DNA from: a virus
Reading direction: 5' to 3' (one strand)
IMG/VR virus record: IMGVR_UViG_3300031758_000058
Span: 1-64,000 of that record
Length of the DNA stretch: 64,000 nucleotides
In this document: positions 25,728-35,588 of the stretch, piece by piece
Layout: every line of letters starts with the position of its first letter
How positions within the stretch are numbered: position 1 is the first letter of the stretch
Notes under the pieces: model-generated
Told to the model about the DNA's origin: nothing
The model's database searches: none
The model's input: the letters and a program-made list of their open reading frames with translations, nothing else
Made by a program: the position numbers and the translations under genes

Positions 25728-28700
25728 TTAAATTGTAATTCTTGTTGATATACTAATGTTCCAACTACCTTTATTCACATCAGCCCAAAACTCAACATTA
25801 CCACCTGACACCGTAACCCTTAACTCAATACCCAAAGTAGAGTCATTTAAGTCAGGAGTTGATATATCAACATAAGTAGCGTTAGATGTGTCCCAAATAC
25901 TCATTACTTGGCCACCTCTTGTTGCAGTTGTGGTTGGATTATTAACCCAATAATCAAAAATTGCACTACGTCCTAATGATGTACTAAATGAACAAATACG
26001 TGTTGATGCGGTAATACTTGTACCACTACAAGAAGTTAAAGATTGTTTTCCATATTCAACAGTATCACCTGTAATACCTAAAGTTGTACCATCAAAAGTT
26101 AATTTACTTTGAGCAATCGCACTATTTGTAGAGGTACCTGAAGCAGTTAATATTCTGTAATCAGCAGGATTAGCAATTGTATTGAAACCTGTACCTGATG
26201 TACCAGCACTACCGCTAGAACCCGAAGTTCCACTTGAGCCGGATGAACCTGAACTGCCAGAAGACCCTGATGTTCCTGAAGAACCACTTGTACCCGAACT
26301 TCCTGAGGTACCACTTGAACCTGACGAACCACTTGACCCAGATGAGCCAGAACTTCCGCTAGAACCAGATGTACCCGAACTTCCTGAACTACCACTACTA
26401 CCTGAAGACCCTGATGTACCACTTGAACCAGAAGTTCCTGTAGAACCGCTAGACCCTGATGAACCTGATGTTCCTGAAGACCCACTACTTCCCGAAGTAC
26501 CTGATGAACCACTTGACCCACTTGACCCACTAGTACCAACCGACCCAGAAGAACCGCTTGTACCAACACTTCCTGAACTTCCACTACTACCTGATGAACC
26601 AGACGAACCTGAAGTTCCAGATGAACCACTAGTACCAACACTACCTGACGACCCAGAAGAACCCGAGCTCCCTGATGTCCCACTTGAGCCCGATATTCCT
26701 GAAGAACCGCTAGTACCTACACTACCGCTACTTCCACTTGAACCAGATGTTCCTGTAGAACCGCTAGACCCTGATGAACCACTACTACCCGATGAACCTG
26801 AAGAACCACTTGTTCCTGATGTACCCGCACTTCCTGAAGAACCGCTACTACCTGAAGAACCAGAAGAACCACTAGTACCAGATGTACCTACGCTACCACT
26901 ACTACCAGAAGAACCACTACTACCGCTAGACCCTGAACTACCTGATGTTCCACTTGAGCCAGATGTTCCAACACTTCCACTAGACCCTGAACTACCCGAT
27001 GAGCCAGAAGACCCTGATGTTCCGGAACTTCCTGAAGAACCGCTACTACCACTAGTACCAGAACTTCCCGTAGAACCAGATGTTCCGCTACTACCTGATG
27101 AACCAGAAGTTCCAACACTACCACTAGAACCAGAACTTCCTGAACTCCCACTACTACCTGATGTTCCGCTTGACCCAGATGTTCCAACTGAACCTGATGA
27201 GCCAGAGCTTCCTGAACTGCCACTTGAACCAGAAGAACCTGATGTTCCACTACTTCCCGATGAACCACTACTACCGCTAGTTCCTACACTACCTGAAGAA
27301 CCTGAACTTCCGCTTGTTCCCGAAGAACCAGTTAGACCTGAAGAGCCTGAACTTCCACTACTACCACTAGAACCACTTGTTCCTGAAGAGCCACTTGTAC
27401 CTACACTACCGCTACTTCCACTTGAACCAGAAGAACCTGATGTACCAGTTGACCCAGATGTTCCTGTACTACCCGAAGAACCGCTACTTCCACTTGAACC
27501 TGATGACCCTGAAGTTCCTGATGAACCAGTTAATCCCGAAGAGCCTGAACTTCCACTAGACCCACTTGAGCCAGAAGTTCCAACACTACCGCTACTTCCA
27601 CTTGAGCCAGAAGTACCTACACTACCACTTGAACCAGAACTTCCTGAAGTACCTGTTGACCCAGATGACCCTGAAGTTCCTGATGAACCACTTGTACCAG
27701 CACTTCCCGAAGTTCCAACCGAACCCGATGAACCACTAGAGCCCGAAGAACCACTACTACCTGATGTGCCACTTGAACCTGAAGAACCTGTTGACCCTGA
27801 ACTTCCACTACTACCACTTGTTCCAGAAGAGCCAGTTAAACCTGAAGACCCAGAACTTCCACTACTACCCGAAGAACCTGAAGTTCCTACCGAACCACTA
27901 CTACCTGATGTTCCAGTACTCCCCGAACTTCCACTTGAGCCTGCACTACCTGATGAACCTGATGTTCCACTAGAACCCGATGAACCACTTGACCCAGTGC
28001 TACCTGAAGTACCACTAGACCCACTTGAGCCAGAAGTCCCAACACTACCGCTACTTCCAGATGAACCTGAACTTCCACTTGAACCAGAACTTCCTGAAGT
28101 ACCTGTTGACCCAGATGTTCCAGAACTTCCTGTAGAACCCGATGAACCTGAACTACCCGATGAGCCACTTGTACCAGCACTTCCTGAAGTCCCAACCGAA
28201 CCCGATGAACCACTTGAACCTGAAGAACCTGATGTTCCAACACTACCAGATGAACCAGAACTTCCTGAAGTACCAACAGAACCACTACTACCTGAGCTTC
28301 CACTTGTTCCCGAAGAACCAGTTAGACCTGAAGAGCCTGAACTTCCGCTACTTCCTGATGTTCCAGAACTTCCTGTAGAACCCGATGAACCTGAACTACC
28401 TGATGAACCACTTGTACCAGAAGTTCCAACACTTCCACTTGAACCAGATGAACCGCTAGAACCTGATGTTCCTGAAGACCCTGTTAAACCCGAAGAACCA
28501 CTTGACCCTGAAGTACCAACACTACCTGATGTACCTGAAGAACCAGAACTACCACTAGAACCTGAACTTCCTGATGAACCAGAAGAACCACTACTACCAC
28601 TAGTTCCTACACTACCAGATGAACCACTTGTACCACTAGAACCTGTACTTCCACTTGAGCCAGAACTTCCACTAGTACCTGTTGAGCCAGAACTTCCACT

Positions 28701-31700
28701 TGAACCAGAAGAACCCGATGTACCAACACTACCTGAACTACCACTAGAACCTGAACTTCCTGATGAACCACTAGAACCTGAAGTTCCAGATGTACCAGAA
28801 GAACCTGTTATTCCAGAACTTCCACTTGAACCTGACGAGCCTGAAGACCCTGATGTACCGACACTACCACTAGAACCAGACGTTCCACTTGAACCTGTAC
28901 TTCCGGATGAACCTGAACTACCTGAGGTACCCACAGAACCTGATGTTCCTGAACTACCTGAACTACCTGATGTACCCGCAGAACCTGAAGAACCACTTGT
29001 CCCCGATGTACCTGAGCTACCACTATTACCTGAAGTTCCGCTAGTACCATTAGTACCGTCAACACCACTCAAACCTGAAGAACCCGATGTTCCAACACTA
29101 CCTGAACTACCACTACTACCACTTGACCCCGCACTTCCTGAAGAGCCACTTGTACCAGCAGTTCCTGAAGTACCAACAGAACCAGAACTACCACTTGAAC
29201 CCGAAGAACCTGATGTTCCAACACTACCAGAACTTCCTGAAGAGCCTGTACTTCCACTTGAACCTGATGTTCCTGCAGAACCAGAACTTCCTGAAGAGCC
29301 TGTGCTTCCACTTGAACCTGATGTTCCTGAACTACCTGTTATACCACTTGAACCTGAACTTCCTGAGGAACCAGAAGAACCTGATGTTCCCGAAGAGCCA
29401 GTTAGTCCTGAACTTCCACTACTACCACTAGACCCTGTACTTCCTGAAGAACCTGAACTACCAGAAGTTCCAGATGTACCAGTACTACCTGATGTCCCTG
29501 AAGAACCATTAACACCAGAACTTCCTGATGAACCTGTACTTCCACTACTTCCTGATGTCCCACTTGAACCTGAAGTTCCACTTGAACCTGAAGTTCCAGC
29601 AGAGCCAGAGCTACCACTTGAACCTGAGCTACCAGCACTTCCGCTTGAACCTGATGTTCCTGAGCTACCGCTTATTCCACTTGAGCCTGATGAACCAGCA
29701 CTGCCACTTGAGCCTGATGAACCTGATGTTCCTGTACTACCTGATGACCCCGTACTTCCACTTGAACCAGAACTTCCAGATGTTCCAGATGAACCTGTTA
29801 AACCTGAACTACCCGATGAACCCGAAGAACCTGTGCTACCTGACGTTCCTGAACTACCACTAGTGCCTGAAGAACCTGTGCTACCTGACGTTCCGCTAGT
29901 ACCTGAACTTCCAGTTAATCCACTACTTCCAGAACTTCCACTTGAACCTGATATTCCTGAACTTCCTGATGAACCCGTACTTCCACTTGAACCTGACGAA
30001 CCAGCACTACCTGATGTACCAGAAGAACCTGTTAACCCACTTGAACCTGATGACCCTGATGAGCCTGAAGAACCCGAAGAACCCGAAGAACCCGAAGAAC
30101 CCGATGTACCACTTGAACCTGTACTTCCTGAAGAACCACTTGAGCCCGAACTTCCTGATGTACCTGAACTACCAGTAATACCACTTGACCCACTAGAACC
30201 TGAAGAGCCTGATGTACCACTAGAGCCTGAAGACCCTGATGTTCCTGAAGTTCCAACACTTCCCGAAGAACCACTTGAACCTGAAGAACCAGATGTTCCT
30301 GAAGTTCCAACACTTCCCGAAGAACCACTTGAGCCCGATGAGCCACTTGAGCCTGAACTACCTGATGAGCCAGACGTACCTGAAGTTCCAGATGAACCTG
30401 AGCTACCTGAAGAACCACTTGTTCCTGATGAACCTGAGGTACCACTTGAACCTGAGGTTCCAGCACTACCACTACTTCCTGATGTTCCTGAACTACCACT
30501 TGTACCAGAACTTCCTGATTCACCTGATGAACCAGAACTTCCTGAAGAACCATCCGCTCCATTATGAATCCAAGAAAATGTATATGTGCTACCACTTGTT
30601 AAATTACCATTACAAGTAAAAGGTATGTCTAAAGTAATATCCCAATAAGGTCCATTATTAACTATAGTTAAAATTTTGTAAATACCTAATATAGGAAAAT
30701 TACCAACTTCTTCAATCTGTAAATAAACTTCTTGACTTAAATTGATAGAATCTTGAATTGCGGTTAACCAATTATCATAATTAATATTATAAACATCATT
30801 ATCTGCAATAGATATATAATTTACTGAACATAACTCATTAATGTTTGTTGCAAAAAACCCTTGGTTAGGGTCATTTGGGGTAACTATAGATGATGTCCAT
30901 AACCATCTACCGCTATTAGCACCGTCATTACCACTATATCCACTTGAGCCAGATGTACCAGATGTCCCACTAGCACCATCAACACCGTTTATACCACTTG
31001 TTCCAGCACTACCACTTGAGCCAGAGCTACCCGATGTACCCGAACTTCCTGAAGAACCGGCGGAACCTGAACTCCCTGACGTACCGCTAGTACCATCACC
31101 ACCTGAAACGGTAATACCTGTAACACTTACAACGGTACCATCACTATTATATAATTCTAAAGTGCTTGTACCTGAAAAGAACGTACCACCAGTTAATTCT
31201 GTTCCTTGAGCAAAAACTCTCCATCTCGCATCATTTCTTGATGTTCCACTAACACCTTCAATTGTTGAACCTGTCCAAGCGTTAATAAATGCCTGTCCTT
31301 CAGGTGTATTATTTTTTACAATTGTCTCATAAGATAATTGAGTAACAGAATTAGCACTTACCGCAGCGTCCCATAAATCGTTATAGTTGTCTATTTGAAA
31401 TTGGTATGCCGTTTCAGTTTCATTAACCCAAACAATCATACCTAACCTTCTTCTACCTGATGAAAAATTATCAGAGTTAAGGGTTAAATAAGTCGGCATA
31501 AATGTACCATTACCAATTGTGATATTAATTGGGATAGTATTTGCACTAAGTTGTTGTTGTCCCTTCCCACTAAATGACAACCCTAAATTAGTAAGGTAAG
31601 CGGCTTCTTGCCAACCCCCAACATTTAAGACGTTAAAGTTGGTTCCGTATGGACTTGTTCTTGCTACACTGAAAGGTCCTGTTATTTGGGACGCACTTAT

Positions 31701-31724
31701 TGGATTTTGATACGGTATTGCCAT
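25728..31724 (-). CDS. Giant collagen-like tail fibre (1998 aa)
   Basis: N-terminal docking domain of about 170 residues (MAIPYQNPISASQITGPFSV; SSGRRRLGMIVWV; GQAFINAWTGSTIEGVSG), clearly homologous to the start of the 1370-residue fibre at 41060-45172. A short Gly-X-Y run (about 206-258), a globular domain (about 262-385, GRWLWTSSIVTPNDPNQG) and a Gly-X-Y tract of about 1460 residues (386-1845, GSSGTSG and GSVGTSG types) follow. The C-terminal domain (about 1845-1998) opens with GTGFNTIANPADYRILT, also found in the 1370-residue fibre, and ends as a beta-type tip. Probably a trimeric long fibre attached to the baseplate. It is followed by a strong terminator. Confidence 0.88.
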   Translation of the reverse strand: MAIPYQNPISASQITGPFSVARTSPYGTNFNVLNVGGWQEAAYLTNLGLSFSGKGQQQLSANTIPINITIGNGTFMPTYLTLNSDNFSSGRRRLGMIVWVNETETAYQFQIDNYNDLWDAAVSANSVTQLSYETIVKNNTPEGQAFINAWTGSTIEGVSGTSRNDARWRVFAQGTELTGGTFFSGTSTLELYNSDGTVVSVTGITVSGGDGTSGTSGSSGSAGSSGSSGTSGSSGSSGSAGTSGINGVDGASGTSGTSGSSGYSGNDGANSGRWLWTSSIVTPNDPNQGFFATNINELCSVNYISIADNDVYNINYDNWLTAIQDSINLSQEVYLQIEEVGNFPILGIYKILTIVNNGPYWDITLDIPFTCNGNLTSGSTYTFSWIHNGADGSSGSSGSSGESGSSGTSGSSGTSGSSGSAGTSGSSGTSGSSGTSGSSGSSGSSGTSGTSGSSGSSGSSGSSGSSGSSGSVGTSGTSGSSGSSGSSGSVGTSGTSGSSGSSGTSGSSGSSGSSGITGSSGTSGSSGSSGSSGSTGSSGTSGSSGSSGSSGSSGSSGSSGSSGLTGSSGTSGSAGSSGSSGSTGSSGSSGISGSSGSSGSSGLTGSSGTSGTSGSTGSSGTSGSSGTSGSTGSSGSSGSSGLTGSSGTSGSSGSSGSTGSSGSTGTSGSSGSSGSAGSSGSSGISGSSGTSGSSGSAGSSGSSGSSGSAGTSGSSGTSGSSGTSGSSGSTGSSGSSGVNGSSGTSGSTGTSGTSGSSGSSGSTGSSGSSGSSGLTGSSGTSGSSGSSGSSGSSGITGSSGTSGSSGSTGSSGSSGSAGTSGSSGSTGSSGSSGSVGTSGSSGSSGSSGSVGTSGTAGTSGSSGSAGSSGSSGSSGSVGTSGSSGLSGVDGTNGTSGTSGNSGSSGTSGTSGSSGSAGTSGSSGSSGTSGSVGTSGSSGSSGSTGSSGTSGSSGSVGTSGSSGSSGSSGSSGITGSSGTSGTSGSSGSSGSSGSSGSSGSVGTSGSSGSSGSSGSTGTSGSSGSSGSTGSSGTSGSSGSVGTSGSSGSSGSSGSSGSSGSSGSSGTSGSVGTSGSSGSSGLTGSSGTSGSSGSSGSSGSVGTSGTSGSSGSSGSSGSTGSSGTSGSSGSSGSSGLTGSSGTSGSSGSSGSVGTSGSSGSSGSVGTSGSSGSSGSSGSVGTSGSAGTSGSSGSSGSSGSTGSSGTSGSTGTSGSSGSSGSSGSSGSSGSVGTSGSSGSSGTSGSTGSSGSSGSSGTSGSSGSAGSSGSSGSTGTSGSSGSVGTSGSSGSSGSSGSSGLTGSSGTSGSSGSSGSTGSSGSSGTSGSSGSSGSSGSSGSVGTSGSAGTSGSSGTSGSSGSTGTSGSSGSSGSVGTSGSSGSSGSVGTSGSSGSSGSSGSSGLTGSSGTSGSSGSSGSSGSSGSTGTSGSTGTSGSSGSSGSSGSVGTSGSSGTSGSSGSSGSSGSSGLTGSSGTSGSSGSSGSVGTSGSSGSSGSSGTSGSSGSSGSSGSSGSSGSVGTSGSSGTSGSSGSSGSSGSSGSVGTSGSSGSSGTSGSTGSSGTSGSSGSSGSSGTSGSSGSSGSSGSSGSVGTSGSSGTSGSSGSSGSSGSSGSSGSVGTSGTSGSSGSSGSSGSSGSAGTSGTSGSSGSSGSSGSSGSSGSTGTSGSSGSSGSVGTSGSSGISGSSGTSGSSGSSGSSGSVGTSGSSGTSGSSGSSGSSGSSGSVGTSGSSGSVGTSGSSGSSGSSGTSGSSGSSGTSGSSGSSGSTGTSGSSGTSGSSGSSGSSGSSGTSGSSGSSGSSGSSGSSGSSGTSGSSGTSGSSGTSGSSGSSGSSGSSGTSGSSGSAGTSGTGFNTIANPADYRILTASGTSTNSAIAQSKLTFDGTTLGITGDTVEYGKQSLTSCSGTSITASTRICSFSTSLGRSAIFDYWVNNPTTTATRGGQVMSIWDTSNATYVDISTPDLNDSTLGIELRVTVSGGNVEFWADVNKGSWNISISTRITI
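30067..30102 (-). repeat. Four exact copies of a 9-bp unit
   Basis: Plus-strand GAAGAACCC repeated four times without change; it encodes consecutive Gly-Ser-Ser with the same codons, unlike the mixed codons elsewhere. Likely a recent slippage product. Confidence 0.8.
30247..30354 (-). repeat. 54-bp direct repeat, two copies
   Basis: The plus-strand segment beginning GAAGTTCCAACACTTCCCGA occurs at 30247 and again at 30301, 54 bp apart, encoding a GSVGTSGTSG-containing collagen unit twice. Confidence 0.7.
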
Positions 31725-31752
31725 TTTGTTACTTACTAATAATTATCTTTTT

Positions 31753-32958
31753 TTAGGTTTTATATACCCCTTTGAAGTAGTAATTATTTTTATCAGGAAG
31801 TTTTGGTGGTAACAATCCGTCATTAGATAAGTATAAAATTCTATATGTTCCCGCAGGTATTGAACCACCTGAGGTTATAACATCCCCAACCGAAATTTTA
31901 GGGTCAGGAGTTGCTAAAATGTCAAAGTCACAAGGTTGTGACTGATAGCCCACATTTACACTCATATTATTCAAAGTTCCTCCGACACCATCAAGTGGTA
32001 TCCAAATCGTATACATGTACTGTAAACTAGTATTAATATCACTATTATTAACTTCAATAGTTTCAAATGTGTATTGGTTAATCAAACATCCAAAACTATC
32101 TTTAATCGTACTTGGGAACTGATTTAAAGCACCTTTTAAGTTTGTAGGTTGTACAAAGTTTCCTGTTCCACCTGTAAATCCTGAGTATGATGCGTATTTG
32201 TTCATCATATAACTGTAATTTGGACTTGTTGGTAATGGAAGCGCTCCTGAATTACCCCATCCGTACCAACTAACATTAGTGTCAGGTGTTACACCATCCG
32301 CTAAGTAATACATATAACTTCCTAATCCAAACAACGAACCACCTGCAGAAGAATCTTGAGGTTCTGCAAATACGTAAGCATAATACAAAGGTTTTGTAAT
32401 AGATGGTGTTGGAGTAAATGTTGGTGTTGTAGTAACTGTTGGTGTAACAGTTTGTGTAACACTTGGTGTAAGAGATATTGTTGGTGTAACACTTGGGGTA
32501 ATTGATGGTGTCGGTGTTGGTGTCGCTGGTAGAGCCGGCGCATTACAACATGGTCTATCAATAATGTAAGGATTATTAGTCGGATAAGAGTAAGAATTTA
32601 AACTAAAACTACTTAAAACACTTATATATAATTTTTCAGGTAACGGTATGATAACAATCCCCTGAGATGACTGTTTTAAAAACTGAACTAAAAACTTACC
32701 TTCATTTTTTGTTTCTCTACTTGTGAATTGATAATTCACATAATAAGTAATATCTAAAGGATTTACTGTAGACGCACTTGTTGTAATATAACATTCTTTG
32801 GATGCAACAATATATTTTTTATTAACTTCGTCATATACCGAAATTAAAATTGTATTACCCGAAATATTTTCATCTAAACCAAAATCACTTCTTCCGTTTT
32901 TTGATACCTCAACTTGGAAAACTGGTAACGTTGAATTTTTCTTAATAAACCATTCCAT
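31753..32958 (-). CDS. Pro/Thr-linker adhesin with duplicated N-domain and shared C-terminal tip (401 aa)
   Basis: The start is set at MEWFIKKNSTLPVFQVEV (32958), one base after the upstream stop, because this aligns with the start of the 122-residue protein next door. Domain order: N-domain (1-125), a Cys pair (DRPCCN), Thr-Pro linker (about 143-187) and a C-terminal domain (about 190-401) opening YYAYVFAEPQDSS and containing GSYMYYL, NKYASYSGFTGG, SFGC, YTIWIP and YYFKG. The same C-domain follows a TP linker in the adhesin at 45182-46186. Probably a tail spike or fibre tip hung from the virion by its N-domain. The family is not recognised beyond this window. Confidence 0.75.
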   Translation of the reverse strand: MEWFIKKNSTLPVFQVEVSKNGRSDFGLDENISGNTILISVYDEVNKKYIVASKECYITTSASTVNPLDITYYVNYQFTSRETKNEGKFLVQFLKQSSQGIVIIPLPEKLYISVLSSFSLNSYSYPTNNPYIIDRPCCNAPALPATPTPTPSITPSVTPTISLTPSVTQTVTPTVTTTPTFTPTPSITKPLYYAYVFAEPQDSSAGGSLFGLGSYMYYLADGVTPDTNVSWYGWGNSGALPLPTSPNYSYMMNKYASYSGFTGGTGNFVQPTNLKGALNQFPSTIKDSFGCLINQYTFETIEVNNSDINTSLQYMYTIWIPLDGVGGTLNNMSVNVGYQSQPCDFDILATPDPKISVGDVITSGGSIPAGTYRILYLSNDGLLPPKLPDKNNYYFKGVYKT

Positions 32959-32959
32959 A

Positions 32960-33328
32960 TTAGATAGATACGTAACTATTACCAATTTTTATCGTTAGTT
33001 TTTCTCTGATTGGTAAAATGTAAGTTCCTGTATCAGTAATAAAAACAAACTCCCCTTCATAAAGACCTTCTCTACTTGTATCACTTGAAGTGAATTTATA
33101 ATAAACATAATATTCTGTCTCAGCGTTTGGGTCAACAAATGTCTTCTCAACAAACCCTCCTTTCTTATTCAGAATCTTATATGCTCCCGTTTTAACATCT
33201 ATCATGGAAAAGTAAATCAACGAGTTTTCGATTATTGACATGAACTCTGTTATGTCAGCAATACCATCTTTAACCACTTGCATTTTAAGAACAGGTAGTG
33301 TTGCACCTTTGTTAATAAAAAATTCCAT
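32960..33328 (-). CDS. Stand-alone copy of the adhesin N-domain (122 aa)
   Basis: MEFFINKGATLPVLKMQVVK aligns with the first about 120 residues of the next gene (MEWFIKKNSTLPVFQVEV), including YYVYYKFTS against YYVNYQFTS and LPIREKLTIKI against LPEKLYISV. It lacks the linker and tip, so it is probably a structural partner such as a capping or hetero-oligomer subunit, or the ancestral single-domain form. It lies 29 bases after the glycosyltransferase block, with a TATTTAT element upstream, and 1 base before its longer paralogue. Confidence 0.72.
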   Translation of the reverse strand: MEFFINKGATLPVLKMQVVKDGIADITEFMSIIENSLIYFSMIDVKTGAYKILNKKGGFVEKTFVDPNAETEYYVYYKFTSSDTSREGLYEGEFVFITDTGTYILPIREKLTIKIGNSYVSI

Positions 33329-33342
33329 TAATAGTTTTTTAA

Positions 33343-33349
33343 ATAAATA
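33343..33349 (-). promoter_or_regulatory. TATTTAT element after the glycosyltransferase block
   Basis: Coding-strand TATTTAT 14 nt before the ATG at 33328. Same motif as before other structural genes; may start the adhesin transcript separately from the glycosyltransferase genes. Confidence 0.3.
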
Positions 33350-33357
33350 TCAAAAAA

Positions 33358-35028
33358 TCAACATTCTTTCCTTAAATTACTATCATAATGTTCAAATCTA
33401 TCATGTTCGGTAGGTGTGAGTAGTAAAATACCAGGTTTTAACTTACCTTTAATTGTGTTTTGGAAGTTGTGAGACATCAAAGTTTGTTCATATGGGTGTT
33501 GATATTTTGTCTCCAAATAACATTTATAACTCCCACTTTTAGAAAGAATAATTGGCCAGTTACATAAATAAATTTCCCCTGACGCATATGGAATACCCTT
33601 ATGTGTTTTTATCTCGTTGAACTTTGTTTTTGGTGCGTTTGGGTCTAAACCATGTTGTGGTAATCTTGGGTTTTTTGGCCAATGTTGTTCTCTGAAATTT
33701 TGTGGGACATTATACCAACTCCATTGTGTACTATTATCACCATAAAATTCTGTGAAATTTAATTTTAGGAAATCAAAGTTTTCTTTATTAACTATCTCTA
33801 AACTTTTCTGATATAGATTACTTACATATCTATTAAACCCATTTCTACACACTTCATTTTTTTGTGAGTAAAAAAACATGTCGTCCTCAAAAAATAACAT
33901 ATAGTCCAACCCTGTTTCATCAAAATGTTCAGCAATCCATTGTCTTCCACCTGTAATACCTATATTATCTTTTTTAATATGTTCAAAATCATATTCTTTA
34001 CAAAGTCTTAAATATTCTTCGGTTGTTGATAGGTCGGTTGAGTTATCCAATAAAAACTTTTTTGGTTTATCTAAAAAATCTCTATCGTATTCAATCATGG
34101 ATTGAATTAATGTTTCAAATTGTTTTGGTGAATTAAATGTTATTACATATAACGCAACTTTATCAATATCTAAATCGTTTTGGATTTTAACAAACTCTGT
34201 CTTTTTAACTAAAACATCATCTTTTAAATTTTCGAAGAATTTTCCAAATAAACCGTTATAATCGATTTCAAAATAATTTATATATTCTTTTAACTTATAA
34301 ACCATTATTGAAAATATTGATTCCTCAGTTCCCATGTACCCACTCGATAGTGTATCATTCAATAGATTATAATATTCACCATTCATCTGTGATATGGTTT
34401 CTTTCGGTCCACCAAAAAATCCTCCACGAGCAACTTTCTTTACATCATCTTCAGCCCATTCGTTAATCTTTGGGTATGAAAATCCGTGTATCTCATTATT
34501 AGCGTCATATGGGAAACAAACGAATGTAAACTTATCAATATACTTACTTAAATTATTTAAAACCTTATCGTGTGTGAAATATCCTGGATGAACTGTATTT
34601 GTAAGTCCAGCATCAATCCAAAATAAAAACTCTGAATTAAATCTGTCAAAAATCCTTGCGTCGTTTAACAAAAACATTTTAGACATAACAAGAGGATTAT
34701 ACATTTCTAATCTACCTTGTGTCGATTCTTTTAACCAACCTGATTGATTATACCATTCAGGGTTATTTCTAATTTCTTGTATCTTATTATAAAAGTCATT
34801 TTCAACAAACCAACTCTTATCTCTTAAAATAAATTGAGTATTACTTTGGTCTCTTCTTTCCCAAACAAAATCCTCTAATTCTTTTTCACCAAAAATTATT
34901 AAGTTTTCCTCAACCTTTAATAGTTGTTCAAATTTTTCTAAATAATGTGAAAAAGAACGAGACCAACCTTCTTCAAGGTTTTCTCTACCAATATTCCACA
35001 ATCCTGTAACTAATGTAATATTACTCAT
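33358..35028 (-). CDS. Two-domain glycosyltransferase: HtrL/YibB-like plus GT-A (556 aa)
   Basis: The N-terminal half (about 1-275) resembles the HtrL/YibB (WlaTC) family: it opens ITLVTGLWNIGRENL, has FWIDAGLTNT (about 130) and GGFFGGPKE, and shares both with the 287-residue protein at 35581-36444. The C-terminal half (about 285-556) is GT-A-like, starting ALYVITFNSPKQFETLIQSM, with GITGGRQWIAEHF and the metal-site EDDMFF (about 381). The ATG overlaps the upstream stop by 4 bases. Fusion of two transferase domains suggests consecutive sugar additions. Likely acceptors are phage fibres, phage DNA or host surface glycans; the position between two fibre clusters favours fibres. Specific sugars cannot be read from sequence. 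Confidence 0.78.
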   Translation of the reverse strand: MSNITLVTGLWNIGRENLEEGWSRSFSHYLEKFEQLLKVEENLIIFGEKELEDFVWERRDQSNTQFILRDKSWFVENDFYNKIQEIRNNPEWYNQSGWLKESTQGRLEMYNPLVMSKMFLLNDARIFDRFNSEFLFWIDAGLTNTVHPGYFTHDKVLNNLSKYIDKFTFVCFPYDANNEIHGFSYPKINEWAEDDVKKVARGGFFGGPKETISQMNGEYYNLLNDTLSSGYMGTEESIFSIMVYKLKEYINYFEIDYNGLFGKFFENLKDDVLVKKTEFVKIQNDLDIDKVALYVITFNSPKQFETLIQSMIEYDRDFLDKPKKFLLDNSTDLSTTEEYLRLCKEYDFEHIKKDNIGITGGRQWIAEHFDETGLDYMLFFEDDMFFYSQKNEVCRNGFNRYVSNLYQKSLEIVNKENFDFLKLNFTEFYGDNSTQWSWYNVPQNFREQHWPKNPRLPQHGLDPNAPKTKFNEIKTHKGIPYASGEIYLCNWPIILSKSGSYKCYLETKYQHPYEQTLMSHNFQNTIKGKLKPGILLLTPTEHDRFEHYDSNLRKEC

Positions 35029-35588
35029 TCTGTATCTCTAACTTTATAGATTATATAATCAACAAATTCACTTTCAAACATTTGTCCTATCTCTTCATAA
35101 AAAATAACATCTCCAAAAACATCTTCTTGAAACATCGGTAAATTATGTGTGTTTGGAATCACACCCATACATTTACCTACATTACCTCTTGTGAAATCTT
35201 TTAATTTCCAATTAACATCACCTAACCAATTGTGTTTGAATATGTATAACTTGTTTTTATCTTTAACACTTTCTTTAATTACTTTGAATGCTTCTTCAGT
35301 GTATCTATCATCATCATCGGCAAACATTATAAAATCACCTTCTAATGAATTAATGTTCTCATTAATTAATGGATGTCCGTATTTCCACTTTTGTTCCCCT
35401 TGATTTAATATATGATTAACTTTGAATTTAAACTCATATCTTGATAATACTTCTGAAACAAAGTCGTGATTAATATCAGAGATTATTGTAAAAATATCTG
35501 TTGGGTCTAATTGGTCTTTGAATGACTCAATTAATCTTGGCAGTGTTTCTCTCCCGATTGAAGTACAAACAATATTAAGACTAAACAT
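35025..35588 (-). CDS. Small GT2-family glycosyltransferase (187 aa)
   Basis: GT-A fold nucleotide-sugar transferase. SLNIVCTSIGRETLPRLIES is the usual first strand and helix, and the metal-binding acidic run is FADDDDRYTEEAF (about 92). At 187 residues it is close to a minimal GT-A core with a short acceptor domain. It overlaps the neighbours on both sides (8 bases upstream, 4 downstream), so the block is probably translated as a unit. No membrane segment is seen, so it should act in the cytoplasm. Confidence 0.8.
   Translation of the reverse strand: MFSLNIVCTSIGRETLPRLIESFKDQLDPTDIFTIISDINHDFVSEVLSRYEFKFKVNHILNQGEQKWKYGHPLINENINSLEGDFIMFADDDDRYTEEAFKVIKESVKDKNKLYIFKHNWLGDVNWKLKDFTRGNVGKCMGVIPNTHNLPMFQEDVFGDVIFYEEIGQMFESEFVDYIIYKVRDTE

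Larger units (their letters stand above)
26195..30560 (-). repeat. Collagen-like Gly-Ser-Ser/Gly-Thr-Ser coding tract (about 4.4 kb)
   Basis: Low-complexity tract encoding about 1460 residues of Gly-X-Y with Ser and Thr at most X and Y positions. GSVGTSG is common here and rare in the other giant fibre. Exact local duplications are visible: four copies of a 9-mer at 30067-30102 and a 54-bp direct repeat at 30247-30354. Confidence 0.9.

Noticed and set aside
26182-30567. A 1461-codon plus-strand frame of the same kind
   Set aside because: Mirror of the second collagen-like tract; same explanation.
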